A stretch of 64,000 nucleotides of DNA. It comes from Synechococcus sp. PROS-7-1 (lineage in GTDB: Bacteria; Cyanobacteriota; Cyanobacteriia; PCC-6307; Cyanobiaceae). Both the position numbers and the translations under genes were made by a program. The stretch lies in assembly GCF_014279795.1 (NCBI RefSeq), contig NZ_CP047945.1:826572-890571 (forward strand), read 5' to 3'. Positions 52,415 to 61,257 of the stretch are shown here, one piece after another. The stretch's first letter is position 1. The number at the start of each line of letters is the position of its first letter. The notes beneath the pieces were generated by a model, which searched no databases, was not told the origin of the DNA, and saw only the letters and a list, made by a program, of their open reading frames with translations.

Positions 52415-52705
52415 ATGAACCCAACGCTTCTGCTCGAGATGTCCAACGCCCGCGACATGATCAACGCCCATCTGTTCCCGGTGCTGGGACTGATCGCCAC
52501 AGCCAGTTCGGTGTCGATCGCACTGTCGTTGCGGCCGATTGCCGAACAATCCTCGCGTTGGAACACCTGCTACAGCGACAGCCTGGCCTGGTACCAGGCC
52601 AACAAGCCTGATTGGACGATTCAAGACAAGGAGGTGTTCGCCTCCAATTTCTGCAACGGCGGCGTGCCAGTGAAGCCAGGAGCTGGATTTCAGTTGGCGC
52701 GTTGA
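52415..52705 (+). CDS. Small exported-type protein
   Basis: The 96-residue protein from ATG 52415 (MNPTLLLEMSNARDMINAHL) contains a hydrophobic segment FPVLGLIATASSVSIALSLR, followed by a mature part with two Cys (WNTCYSDSLAWYQ, SNFCNGGVPV) that may form a disulfide. ATG 52439 is an alternative start that leaves a shorter signal. A longer frame from 52220 overlaps the opposite small gene. Confidence 0.6.
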   Translation: MNPTLLLEMSNARDMINAHLFPVLGLIATASSVSIALSLRPIAEQSSRWNTCYSDSLAWYQANKPDWTIQDKEVFASNFCNGGVPVKPGAGFQLAR

Positions 52706-52711
52706 TGTCCG

Positions 52712-53101
52712 CTACACCCGGCTGTACCCCAGTTGGGTTTCAAAAATCTTCAGGGGAAGACCGAAGGACTGCATCAAGGTGCGGCATTCGTCTCCCACCG
52801 TTCCGTACACCTCCACCCTGAAGTCGTCGCCCAGTTCGGCGTGCTTCTGCAGGTACTCCTGAACCGGAGGATTCGACACGTGCGCGGCAAAGGCGGCGTC
52901 GTTGGCATACAGCTCTGACCACACAAAGGCCTGTGGGTCATCGGGATCCTGATCGAAGGTGTGATGGAGCATTCCCGGTTCGCTGGCCTGCACTGCAGCG
53001 TCAGTGGCTCGCGCCAGCTCGAGATAGGCCTCCACACAGTTGGGCTTCACGTGAATGCGTGCCAGCAGCATGAATGGCGTGTTCTTGTCGAAGCTGGCCA
53101 T
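52712..53101 (-). CDS. Antibiotic-biosynthesis-monooxygenase (ABM) family protein
   Basis: The 129-residue protein has the ABM barrel: MLLARIHVKPNCVEAYLEL, SEPGMLHHTFDQDPDDPQAFV and SELYANDAAFAAHVSNPPVQEYL. The pattern HTFDQDPxxPxxFVWSExYxNDxAFxxH matches quinol monooxygenase/YgiN-type dimers. A C-terminal extension after residue 100 is not part of the core. Role unknown. Confidence 0.85.
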   Translation of the reverse strand: MASFDKNTPFMLLARIHVKPNCVEAYLELARATDAAVQASEPGMLHHTFDQDPDDPQAFVWSELYANDAAFAAHVSNPPVQEYLQKHAELGDDFRVEVYGTVGDECRTLMQSFGLPLKIFETQLGYSRV

Positions 53102-53123
53102 GGCTTGAGATTCAGTTCAACGA

Positions 53124-53489
53124 TCATCGCCGGCGGCCGAGCACCGTGCGCTTCACCACGCCGTCCTCCTTCTGGTAGAGCACCAGATCGTCTTTCTCGA
53201 GGGTGTAGTAACGCCGAACTCCATCGGTGCGGTATTCGCGGTTGAAGGGCACCACCCAGGAGGTGCCCTTCGCCAACACATAGGTGAGTTCCGACTGATC
53301 GGCGCTGAGGCAGAACCGCACCTTTTGGTCCTTGTAAAGCCCCACATCACTCACAAAGGGCGCCTGGAAGTAGTCGCAGGAGTGGGCCCGTTGGTATTCC
53401 TGCTTGATGTTCGCCAGAGCCTGTTCAGGCACGACTGCACCGAGCAGCAGGGTCCCGAGCAGGAAGGGGAGGAACGGTGATCGCCCCAT
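53124..53489 (-). CDS. Secreted small protein of unknown function
   Basis: The 121-residue protein has a signal peptide (about 1-26, ending ALANIKQE). The mature part has Cys at about residues 38 and 60 and a beta-rich tail: KDQKVRFCLSADQSELTYVL, then YTLEKDDLVLYQKEDGVVKR. A disulfide is plausible. No family recognised. Confidence 0.7.
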   Translation of the reverse strand: MGRSPFLPFLLGTLLLGAVVPEQALANIKQEYQRAHSCDYFQAPFVSDVGLYKDQKVRFCLSADQSELTYVLAKGTSWVVPFNREYRTDGVRRYYTLEKDDLVLYQKEDGVVKRTVLGRRR

Positions 53490-53612
53490 GGCATTGACAG
53501 TGCAAGGGATTTGAGCCTTTGTAGCGGCTTCTGCTGCTGCCTGCAGTGAGGCAGGGCCGGGTTCTAGGGTTCGATCCGCTACAGAACCGGTTGGTCCGTT
53601 TCTCTGATCGAG

Positions 53613-54038
53613 ATGTTCAATTCCCTGGCTCCCTCCAAGGCGCTCGACTTCTTGGGCCGGCTGTGTCTGGCAGCGGTGTTCGTGAATGCCCTCCCGGGCA
53701 AGGTCAGTGGCTTTGCGGCCACAGCTGCCTTGATCGCCTCGAAGGGGATTGCCGAACCCCTGGCCGGAGTGCTGCTGGTGGCTGCGATCGTGATCCTGAT
53801 CGCTGGCTCGTTGCTGCTGGTGTTCGGAACGAACACCCGTCTGGGTGCCTCATTGCTGCTGGTGTTTCTCGTCCCCACCACCCTGATTTTTCACACCTTT
53901 CCGGTGGATGCCAGCTTCTTCATGAACCTGGCCCTGATCGGCGCTTTGGTTCTGGCGATCACCCGCTCCACCGGCGCAGCCGTTCCTAATTTCCGCGATG
54001 TTCGGGTCCGGGATGGCATGAAGGCCCTGCGTCGCTGA
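53613..54038 (+). CDS. DoxX family membrane protein
   Basis: The 141-residue protein has four hydrophobic spans and the DoxX-like start LDFLGRLCLAAVFVNALPGKV. The middle has IAEPLAGVLLVAAIVILIAGSLLLVFG and the end VRDGMKALRR. It is shorter than the other DoxX protein (33099) and belongs to a different subgroup. A small TAG-interrupted frame follows 8 bp downstream. Confidence 0.8.
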   Translation: MFNSLAPSKALDFLGRLCLAAVFVNALPGKVSGFAATAALIASKGIAEPLAGVLLVAAIVILIAGSLLLVFGTNTRLGASLLLVFLVPTTLIFHTFPVDASFFMNLALIGALVLAITRSTGAAVPNFRDVRVRDGMKALRR

Positions 54039-54046
54039 CCTGGCTG

Positions 54047-54211
54047 ATGACCATTCCGTTTGGCGAGCCCGAACCCAGCGATGGCCTGCTCAGCAAGTCG
54101 GTGGCATCAACGCGCTTGCGTGACTGGTAGCAGGCCCGGTTGCGGCAGTTGGCGGCTGCTCAGCGCATCCAGGATGCGAGGGCTCTGCGCAGTGAATTCC
54201 TGATCGAGTGA
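54047..54211 (+). pseudogene. Small gene broken by an in-frame TAG
   Basis: From ATG 54047 the frame encodes MTIPFGEPEPSDGLLSKSVA, then STRLRDW, and meets TAG at 54128-54130. The same frame continues without further stops for 26 codons (QARLRQLAAAQRIQDARALR, SEFLIE) and ends in TGA at 54209. Both halves look like coherent, charged, helical protein, 53 residues in total without the TAG. Either the gene is newly broken by one base change (for example CAG or TGG to TAG), or TAG is read through. A sequencing error is also possible. Confidence 0.55.
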
Positions 54212-54223
54212 GCCCCCGGCGCC

Positions 54224-56017
54224 TCAGGGCAGGGCCAGGGCTGTTCCTTCCCGCCGAGGGTCGGCGGCTCCATGCCAGCGATCGCCAATGCGTTGCAGCA
54301 GGCCAATGCCGCTGCCCAGGGTCTGGGAGCGCAACTTGCGGCCCGGTAAATCAAGTTGATTGGGATCGATGGGCCAGGGGAGCGGCGGTTCCTTCTCGAT
54401 CACAAGACTGTCTCCCTGGGGAGATAGCAAAGGCAGGCCGACCGATCGCTTTGGAGGTTCCGCCCATTGCAGTGCGGCCAGCAGCACCCGGCTGATGGTG
54501 TGCGGGATCCGCTTTCCCCCCGGGCTGCCCAGGGCCAGGACCGGTTGGTGGTCGTTGAAGACGATCGTTGGCGCCATCGACGACACCGGCCTGCGCCCTG
54601 GCCGGCGTCGGTTGGCCACGGGGAGGCCCCCGACGACGGGTCGCCAGTCGAAGTCGGTGAGTTGGTTGTTCATCACCATGCCCTCCACCAGATTGCGGCT
54701 GCCGAAGACGGTTTCCACTGTTGTGGTGTAGCTGGCGATGTTGCCTTCACCGTCCACGATCGTGACCTGGGAGGTGCCCAGTTCGGTGCCGGGCCCGGAG
54801 CGACCGAAGGGGAACTGCTTCATCCCTGGGGGCAGACCAGGCTGCGGCAAGCGTTCGGGTGAGGCCTGCATGGCCTGGGTACGGGCCTGGACGTAACTCG
54901 GATCCAGCAGTCCCTGGATGGGAACGGTTCCATCAATCGGATCGTGCACCCAATAGAGGCGATCGGCATCGGCCCAGGATTCCGCCAGGGCCAGATGGCG
55001 CCAGCTTTGTGGGAGGGATGGATCGTTGAAGCCGCCGGTCGCCTCGAGCAGGGCCAGGGTCTGCAGCACCGCCAGCCCGCCGCTGCTCGGCGGGGGCACC
55101 GTGCAGACGCGGTGCTTCATCAGCATCCGGCAAAGGGGGGCTCGGCGCTCTACGGCATAGGAGGCAAGATCCGTGGCACTCCAGCCTTTGAAGTTGGGGG
55201 ACTGAACCTTCAGGGCGTTCACCCCGTGCTGAATCCGTTGGGCCAGCGGGCCTTCGTAAAAGGCGCGCCCCCCCTCCTGGGCCAGGGTCTCCAGGGTGTG
55301 GGCCAGAGCCTGGTTGCGGAACAGACGGCCGGCTGGCAACGGTGTTCCGCCAGGCAGATACAGCTGTTGGAAGGCCGGGTTGTGGGTTGCGCCGAGGCGC
55401 TGGGCCAGGGCTACGGAGCGGCGCAGCCGCGGGCTGGGAAGGAAGCCTTCCCGGGCCAGACGGATGGCGGGCTCAAGGGTGCTGGACCAGGGGCGTTGCC
55501 CCAACTGTTGATGGGCTTCCCAGAGCAGGGCCACGGTGCCAGGCACGCCGATCGCATCCGGATTGCGGGTGGCTGCCCGATAGGAGAGCGGTTCTCCTGA
55601 CGGCTGAAGCAGGTCGTCGCTGCGGCTGCGTTCCGGTGCGGTTTCACGGCCATCGAACACCTCCAGCGCCTGACGACGGGAATCCCAGTGCAGCAGGAAA
55701 CCTCCACCTCCGAGCCCGGAACTCTGCGGTTCTGCAACGGCCAGCACCGCCTGCGCTGCAACCAGGGCATCCACGGCATGGCCACCGCTGGCAAGAACGC
55801 CCAGAGCGGCTTTGCTGGCCAGGGGGTTGGCGGTGACGACCACGGCCGAGCCGGCAGCCGTGGAGATGCTTTTTTTGCGTGTGTCCGCCTGCTCGGGATC
55901 ATCGCGACTCACCGGAGCTGCGCTCACGGGGCTGAGCGAGAGCAACAGCAGCAGGGCGCCAATCATCAAGGTGGGGCGGGGATCGGGACAAGCTCTGGCG
56001 GAGTCTGGCGCCTGCAC
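54224..56017 (-). CDS. ggt: Gamma-glutamyltransferase
   Basis: GGT hydrolyses or transfers the gamma-glutamyl group of glutathione, usually in the periplasm. The 597-residue precursor has an N-terminal signal region (LMIGALLLLLSLSPVSAAP) and signature parts VVVTANPLASKAALGVLASGG, SSGLGGGGFLLHWD, DGRETAP, PGTVALLWEAHQQLG and VPPPSSGGLAVL. It is cleaved into two subunits at a Thr. Here that site is likely in LGTSQVTIVDGEGN (usual form H-T-T/S-H), and GSPGGKRIPHTI completes the active site. The start is GTG 56017 or ATG 55966. Confidence 0.94.
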   Translation of the reverse strand: MQAPDSARACPDPRPTLMIGALLLLLSLSPVSAAPVSRDDPEQADTRKKSISTAAGSAVVVTANPLASKAALGVLASGGHAVDALVAAQAVLAVAEPQSSGLGGGGFLLHWDSRRQALEVFDGRETAPERSRSDDLLQPSGEPLSYRAATRNPDAIGVPGTVALLWEAHQQLGQRPWSSTLEPAIRLAREGFLPSPRLRRSVALAQRLGATHNPAFQQLYLPGGTPLPAGRLFRNQALAHTLETLAQEGGRAFYEGPLAQRIQHGVNALKVQSPNFKGWSATDLASYAVERRAPLCRMLMKHRVCTVPPPSSGGLAVLQTLALLEATGGFNDPSLPQSWRHLALAESWADADRLYWVHDPIDGTVPIQGLLDPSYVQARTQAMQASPERLPQPGLPPGMKQFPFGRSGPGTELGTSQVTIVDGEGNIASYTTTVETVFGSRNLVEGMVMNNQLTDFDWRPVVGGLPVANRRRPGRRPVSSMAPTIVFNDHQPVLALGSPGGKRIPHTISRVLLAALQWAEPPKRSVGLPLLSPQGDSLVIEKEPPLPWPIDPNQLDLPGRKLRSQTLGSGIGLLQRIGDRWHGAADPRREGTALALP

Positions 56018-56057
56018 TGCCTAGCCTGGGGATTGGGATCGGCTGCAGGAGCGGACC

Positions 56058-57689
56058 ATGACAGATGCAGGCCCATCGACTCCCAACCCGTCGCATGTGG
56101 TGGTGATCGGCGCGGGGTGGGCCGGCTGGGGTGCCACCAAGGCTCTCTGTGAAGCCGGGGTGCGGGTGACGCTGCTGGATGGGATGGCGGATCCCACGGG
56201 CAGCACACCCCTCACCACCACCAGAGGCAAACCTTTTGAAGCCGGCACTCGCGGGTTCTGGAAGGACTACCCCAACATCAATGCCCTCACCGCTGAGCTG
56301 GGGCTCAGCAATGTGTTCACGGAGTTCACCACCAGCGCCTTCTGGTCACCCGATGGACTGGAGGCCACAGCTCCGGTGTTCGGCGATGCGCTGCGTTGGC
56401 CCAGTCCCATCGGGCAGGTGCTGGCCACCACGACCAATTTCAAACGCCTTCCCGTGGCTGATCGCCTCAGCATTGCCGGGCTCCTCTACGCGATGCTCGA
56501 TCTCAACCGCAGCGACGCGGTGTTCGAGCGCTACGACAACCTCGATGCGCTGACGCTGTTCCGAAGCCTCGGAATCAGTGAGCGGATGATCAACGATTTC
56601 CTCCGTCCCACGCTTCTGGTGGGCTTGTTCAAGCCGCCGGAGGACTTGTCGGCGGCGGTGACGATGGAGCTTCTTTACTACTACTCCTTTGCCCATCAGG
56701 ATTCCTTCGATGTGCGCTGGATCCGCTCCAGCACCATTGCCGAACAGCTGATTGCCCCCTTGGCGCAGCAGCTGATCGATCGCCATGGTCTGCAGGTGCT
56801 CGGCGGCACGCTGGCCACAGGTTTGAACCTCCATCCAGATACCAAGGCCGTTGCGTCGGTGCAAACCCGTGCTGTGGCGACGGGTGAAAACGCCATGATC
56901 GACGGAGTGGATGCGGTGGTGCTCACGGTGGGTGCCAAGGGGATGGGCGCACTGATGGCACAGTCGCCAGCCTGTGCCGCTGCAGCCCCTGAACTGGTGG
57001 ATGCCGGCAGTCTCGGGGCCATTGACGTGGTGTCGGTGCGGTTGTGGCTGGACGCCTACGTGGAGGTTGCGGATCCCGCCAATGTGTTCTCCCGATTCGA
57101 GGCCTTGCAGGGGGCTGGTGGCACCTTCTTCATGCTCGATCAGCTGCAGCAGCAGACGGAAGCTGCGCTGTGGGGGGGAGAGCCACCGCGGGGATCAGTG
57201 ATCGCCAGTGACTTCTACAACGCCACAGCGATTGCGGCTCTGAGCGATGAAGCGATCGTGGCGTTGTTGATGCGTGAGCTCCTGCCGGTGGCCAATCCCG
57301 CCTTTCACACCGCCAATGTGCTGGAGGCTGAGGTGCGCCGCTACCCGGGGTCGGTGGCTTGGTTCTCTCCAGGGAGCTTCCGGAAGCGGCCGCCGTTGGA
57401 GACGGCGATTCCTTCACTGGTCTGCGCCGGCGACTGGGTACGAATGGGGGCGCGGGAATTTGGTGCCAAAGGGCTTTGCCAGGAGCGGGCCTATGTGTGT
57501 GGGCTGGAAGCTGCCAATTCCTTGCTGCGACGGGGGGTGGTGCGAAGCGCCGATCCTGGCGGCAGGGCTCAGCACCGGGTGATTGCGATCCGGCCCGATG
57601 AACCCCAGGTGCTGCTGGGGCGCTCACTCAATGCCCAGGTGATGAACACGGCGGACGCCTTGGGCTTGCGTTGGCCCTGGTTGGCATAA
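56058..57689 (+). CDS. Carotenoid-type FAD-dependent oxidoreductase
   Basis: The 543-residue protein opens HVVVIGAGWAGWGATKALCE, an FAD Rossmann motif, with KPFEAGTRGFWKDYPNINAL soon after. This resembles plant and cyanobacterial phytoene-desaturase-like or carotenoid-isomerase-like proteins. The C-terminal part has LVCAGDWVRMGAREFGAKGLCQE and a helix. It is divergent from ggt with 40 bp between, and is the first gene of the same-strand run with the tyrosinase, 65 bp upstream. The substrate is unknown. Confidence 0.85.
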   Translation: MTDAGPSTPNPSHVVVIGAGWAGWGATKALCEAGVRVTLLDGMADPTGSTPLTTTRGKPFEAGTRGFWKDYPNINALTAELGLSNVFTEFTTSAFWSPDGLEATAPVFGDALRWPSPIGQVLATTTNFKRLPVADRLSIAGLLYAMLDLNRSDAVFERYDNLDALTLFRSLGISERMINDFLRPTLLVGLFKPPEDLSAAVTMELLYYYSFAHQDSFDVRWIRSSTIAEQLIAPLAQQLIDRHGLQVLGGTLATGLNLHPDTKAVASVQTRAVATGENAMIDGVDAVVLTVGAKGMGALMAQSPACAAAAPELVDAGSLGAIDVVSVRLWLDAYVEVADPANVFSRFEALQGAGGTFFMLDQLQQQTEAALWGGEPPRGSVIASDFYNATAIAALSDEAIVALLMRELLPVANPAFHTANVLEAEVRRYPGSVAWFSPGSFRKRPPLETAIPSLVCAGDWVRMGAREFGAKGLCQERAYVCGLEAANSLLRRGVVRSADPGGRAQHRVIAIRPDEPQVLLGRSLNAQVMNTADALGLRWPWLA

Positions 57690-57754
57690 CGAGGCTTGAA
57701 GCCATGGCTGAGCCAACAAGCGATGGCTAGTTTTTAGAAAGTTTCAGTTGAGCT

Positions 57755-60265
57755 GTGAATTTCGCGCAACTTCTGTCCAGGTTTGCAGAGCCTGAAAGCC
57801 GCAGTCTTGAAACTTCGAATTCAGAACGGGTGCGTCACAATGTTGAGACGCCAGATGGAGCAAAGGCGCTTGCTCTGTTTGAGAAAGCTGTCGGGTTGAT
57901 GAAGGAGAAGTCGGCTCTGAATCCAGGTGACCCACTGGGGTGGACCTACCAGGCTGGGATTCATGGTCTCTGGAATCTGGATGTTGAACAACCAGAGGCA
58001 TTTAATGTTCAACAAAGCGAGAGATTTGTCGATTTTGCTGTAGAGAATGGATTTGATACCCGCGAAAATATGTTGAATGGAGATACGGTTCTTAATAACT
58101 GCACTCACTTCGCTGGTTTTTGGAATGGCTCTCGGAATTCGATTGTGCAAAGAACGACAGTCAGTGACGGAGCTCCTGCTAATTTCATGGCCTGGCATCG
58201 CTTGTATCTTCAGTATTTTGAGGAAATCGCCAGGGAAAATCTGCGGCTGAGCGGTGATCCTGATGCGGAAACATGGGCTCTTCCCTACTGGGCTTACTTA
58301 AACGAAGAGCAGACAGTGATGCCCAAGCTTCTTCGTGATCCAGAGTCGTCGTTGTATACCCCATACCGCAATCCCGGCTTCAATGCAGGGACGTCAATCA
58401 ATGATCTTGGCGTTGGAGACATACAACCTGCATCCTGGTCTAGCACGGCTTTAAAGGGTTTGGGTGCAACTGGTTACTTGTCAATGGGAACACGGATTGA
58501 ATATACCCCACACAATCAATTTCATCGGTTGTCTGGGTTGGATGGAGGCCTTTTCCCTGATGGAGATGGTCTGATGTTGCCCCCAGGGTCAGCCGCTTTC
58601 GATCCTGTTTTCTGGATCCATCATTCATTTATTGACAAAATCTGGAGCGCCTATAATAAGAAAGACAATGCTTTTTATGCATTTGAGTATGAATTTGACC
58701 AAACACCCTGGAACTATGCTTTTCTGACGCCTTCGCGAGATGGCAGTCTTCAAAAGGACGTGGTGTCGTCTTGGGGTGATGACTCGCCGAATGTCATCAG
58801 TAAAATCTACAATCCCGATTATTCGTACGACTATTTCGGAGCGCTTTCTAATCCTGTTGATGAAGCGGGTCCCAACAAAGTTCTGTCCATCCTTCAGTCT
58901 CCAGCGTTCCGGCCGATCGTCTCTGATATTGATTGGGGTATCGACGCCGAGGCGCGGTCAGCTGTTGTTCAAGACGGTCGTGAGCTGAGTTATTTTCAGT
59001 CGGTTATTCCCCTGACGATTGACGGACGCCAGCTGACCTACGAAGCCTATAGAGGTTTCGCTGGGGAAGATGCACCCTTTAATCTTGTCGCCAATATCAA
59101 TTTCAAGTTGCCCTCTCCGCCAGCCTTTGCAAGATTTGTGTTGACGACTAAAGATATTGTGGAGGATGTGTCGTTCGAGGAGATTACATTCTTCGATATC
59201 ATTAGACGAAACCGTGGTCTGTTCGTTCAGGATATGCCGATGGGCTCCATGTCGATGCCAATGGCTAAAACTGCAACGATGGATTTTGGATATAGTGATT
59301 ATTCTTTCTTTGGTAATCCTAATATCGACACTGATGATCTCGTTGCTCCTGGTGATGAGATGGTCCTGCTGATGCTTTCCGATTCTGCTGACACTTCTGT
59401 GCAGTCTTTGTCGTTGGGGTTAACGGAAAATCTCAACAAAGCCTCAACCCGGGATTCGGATTTTGATTCTGCAGCCTATTTCTCTCAGTTCCCCGAGTTG
59501 CTGTTGAACCGTGAGGCAACCGAAGATCCAGAAGGGTATTACAACGCGAATGACAAGCCTCGCGGTGTGGTGGCTCCCGAAGTTAATTTCCGCGCCGCCG
59601 CTCTTGGCATGGCTTATCTCGCGGAAAATCCCGATTTGATCGAGCAATTGGAGAGTTCTTCTCCCTATGTGGCCGTTGCTGATTATCTCGATCAAGGCCT
59701 TAAGCAAGGGCGCTCACTCGGTGATGGGGCTTTGCGTTCTTCTCGGAACTATTTTCGCCGCGATCGTGAGTCGGATGCCGTGATTCTTGATCTCACATTG
59801 TTGCCTTTGGATGGTGAAGCAGTGGTGGATGTGGTGACAGGGCGTGAAGCTGATTTCGACTCGACGCTTGGTTTTTATCGCGTTGTTGATGATCTTGGCA
59901 CGGTCGTGGTTGATGGAGTTCGTTATCAACCGGGTCACGCGGACTATGCGCGCATGGCAACCAGTAACGGCAATCGATTCGATCCGCTCACTGGTTTCAG
60001 TGCCAGTCAAGAGCGTGCAGAGCGCAGCACGGGGATTGGGTTGACTGCGGATACAGGCCGACTCGCCCCCTTTGCTGTTGTGAACGATCAAACATTGTTC
60101 ACTTTCGCGGAGGCCAATGCAGACGGGCTTAACCATTTTCGTGTTCTCGCGCCCAATACACTCGGCTTTGAAGATTTCTTTGCTGGCGGTGATACCGACT
60201 TTGATGATGCGTTGGCATCCTTCCGTTTCACATTGCCAGGCGCTGATGAATTGCTGTTGGCATGA
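57755..60265 (+). CDS. Tyrosinase/polyphenol-oxidase-like copper protein fused to DUF4114
   Basis: The 836-residue protein has a type-3 copper domain (about 55-330). CuA ligands: His70 (YQAGIH), His118 in NCTHFAGF, His148 in MAWHRLY. CuB: His253 and His257 in TPHNQFHR, and His289/290 in FWIHHSFIDKIW. Cys116-Thr-His118 is the Cys-x-His thioether pair of fungal tyrosinases. After a Met-rich segment (MPMGSMSMPM, 494-503) and a variable region, a DUF4114 domain follows (about 675-830), with GFEDFFAGGDTDFDDA. No signal peptide is seen. The gene is AT-richer than its neighbours; bases 58621-58680 have only 19 G/C of 60. Start is GTG. Confidence 0.85.
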   Translation: MNFAQLLSRFAEPESRSLETSNSERVRHNVETPDGAKALALFEKAVGLMKEKSALNPGDPLGWTYQAGIHGLWNLDVEQPEAFNVQQSERFVDFAVENGFDTRENMLNGDTVLNNCTHFAGFWNGSRNSIVQRTTVSDGAPANFMAWHRLYLQYFEEIARENLRLSGDPDAETWALPYWAYLNEEQTVMPKLLRDPESSLYTPYRNPGFNAGTSINDLGVGDIQPASWSSTALKGLGATGYLSMGTRIEYTPHNQFHRLSGLDGGLFPDGDGLMLPPGSAAFDPVFWIHHSFIDKIWSAYNKKDNAFYAFEYEFDQTPWNYAFLTPSRDGSLQKDVVSSWGDDSPNVISKIYNPDYSYDYFGALSNPVDEAGPNKVLSILQSPAFRPIVSDIDWGIDAEARSAVVQDGRELSYFQSVIPLTIDGRQLTYEAYRGFAGEDAPFNLVANINFKLPSPPAFARFVLTTKDIVEDVSFEEITFFDIIRRNRGLFVQDMPMGSMSMPMAKTATMDFGYSDYSFFGNPNIDTDDLVAPGDEMVLLMLSDSADTSVQSLSLGLTENLNKASTRDSDFDSAAYFSQFPELLLNREATEDPEGYYNANDKPRGVVAPEVNFRAAALGMAYLAENPDLIEQLESSSPYVAVADYLDQGLKQGRSLGDGALRSSRNYFRRDRESDAVILDLTLLPLDGEAVVDVVTGREADFDSTLGFYRVVDDLGTVVVDGVRYQPGHADYARMATSNGNRFDPLTGFSASQERAERSTGIGLTADTGRLAPFAVVNDQTLFTFAEANADGLNHFRVLAPNTLGFEDFFAGGDTDFDDALASFRFTLPGADELLLA

Positions 60266-61236
60266 AGCGGATCCTGATCACCGGGGCTAGTTCCGGCATT
60301 GGCTTGGACGCCGCCCGCCGGTTGGTCTCCAGTGGTCATCAACTCACGCTCCTCTGCCGCAGCTCTGAGCGCGGCCAGCAGACGCACGCGCAATTGGTCG
60401 CAGCCGGTGCAACGCCCGGTCAGGTGACCTGCCTCGTTGCCGATCTGGCCGACCTGCGCAGTGTGCAGAGTGCCTGCGATCAGCTGCTGGATCGGGGTGA
60501 AGCCTTCGACGCTCTGGTGCTGAATGCCGGGCAGCAACGGGCGGGGGTCTCAGCGCCGGTGTGGTCGTCTCAGGGCATCGAAATCACCTTTGCTGTGAAT
60601 CAGCTGGCCCACCAGCTGATCGCCACGGACTTGCTGCCGTTGTTGCGGGCTGGATCGCAGCCGCGGGTGGTGATCACCGCCTCTGATGTGCACAACCCTG
60701 CCACTGGCGGCGGGCGCGTGGGACAACCGGCGGATCTGGGTGACTTGGCAGGACTGCGGGCCGGTGCCGGTTTTGTGATGCTGGATGGCAACGCCCGTTT
60801 TGATGGCGACAAGGCTTACAAAGACAGCAAACTCTGCAATGTGTTGCTGGGGCTTGAACTCAACCGCCAGCTCGCGGGCGCCCTGCCTGTGCTCACCTGG
60901 AGCCCGGGGTTGGTGATCCAGCGCAGCCGTGAGGGTTTCTTCCGCTACAACCGCCAGAGCAATCCTGTGGGGATGGCGTTGTTCGCGTTGGTGGCGCGCG
61001 ATCTGCTGCGGGTGACGGAATCGGTTGCAACGGCTGGCGGTTTGCTGGCGGATCTGATCACAGACTCTGCCTACGCTTCCCCTGGATTCAGCTACTGGAG
61101 CAACCGGTTGGTGCGCCCCGGCATGCATCGTTTTTCTGCCGTTCAGACCAGTGCTGCGGCAGCCGATCTGGCCAAGGCTGGTGAGCTGTGGCGTCTCTCG
61201 GAGGCGTTGATCCGCACGGCGTTGGCGCCACACTGA
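60262..61236 (+). CDS. SDR related to light-dependent protochlorophyllide reductase
   Basis: The 324-residue SDR has the motif RILITGASSGIGLDAARRLV, LVLNAGQQRAG, and the active site FDGDKAYKDSKLCNVLLGLEL. YKDSKLCN is the hallmark of the POR/retinol-dehydrogenase branch, and SPGLVIQRSREGFF follows. It lacks the Cys-rich features that would prove POR, so the substrate could be a different pigment or phenolic. ATG 60262 overlaps the tyrosinase stop by 4 bp, so the two proteins are co-translated. Confidence 0.88.
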   Translation: MKRILITGASSGIGLDAARRLVSSGHQLTLLCRSSERGQQTHAQLVAAGATPGQVTCLVADLADLRSVQSACDQLLDRGEAFDALVLNAGQQRAGVSAPVWSSQGIEITFAVNQLAHQLIATDLLPLLRAGSQPRVVITASDVHNPATGGGRVGQPADLGDLAGLRAGAGFVMLDGNARFDGDKAYKDSKLCNVLLGLELNRQLAGALPVLTWSPGLVIQRSREGFFRYNRQSNPVGMALFALVARDLLRVTESVATAGGLLADLITDSAYASPGFSYWSNRLVRPGMHRFSAVQTSAAAADLAKAGELWRLSEALIRTALAPH

Positions 61237-61257
61237 AGCAAACATGTCATTGCGCTG

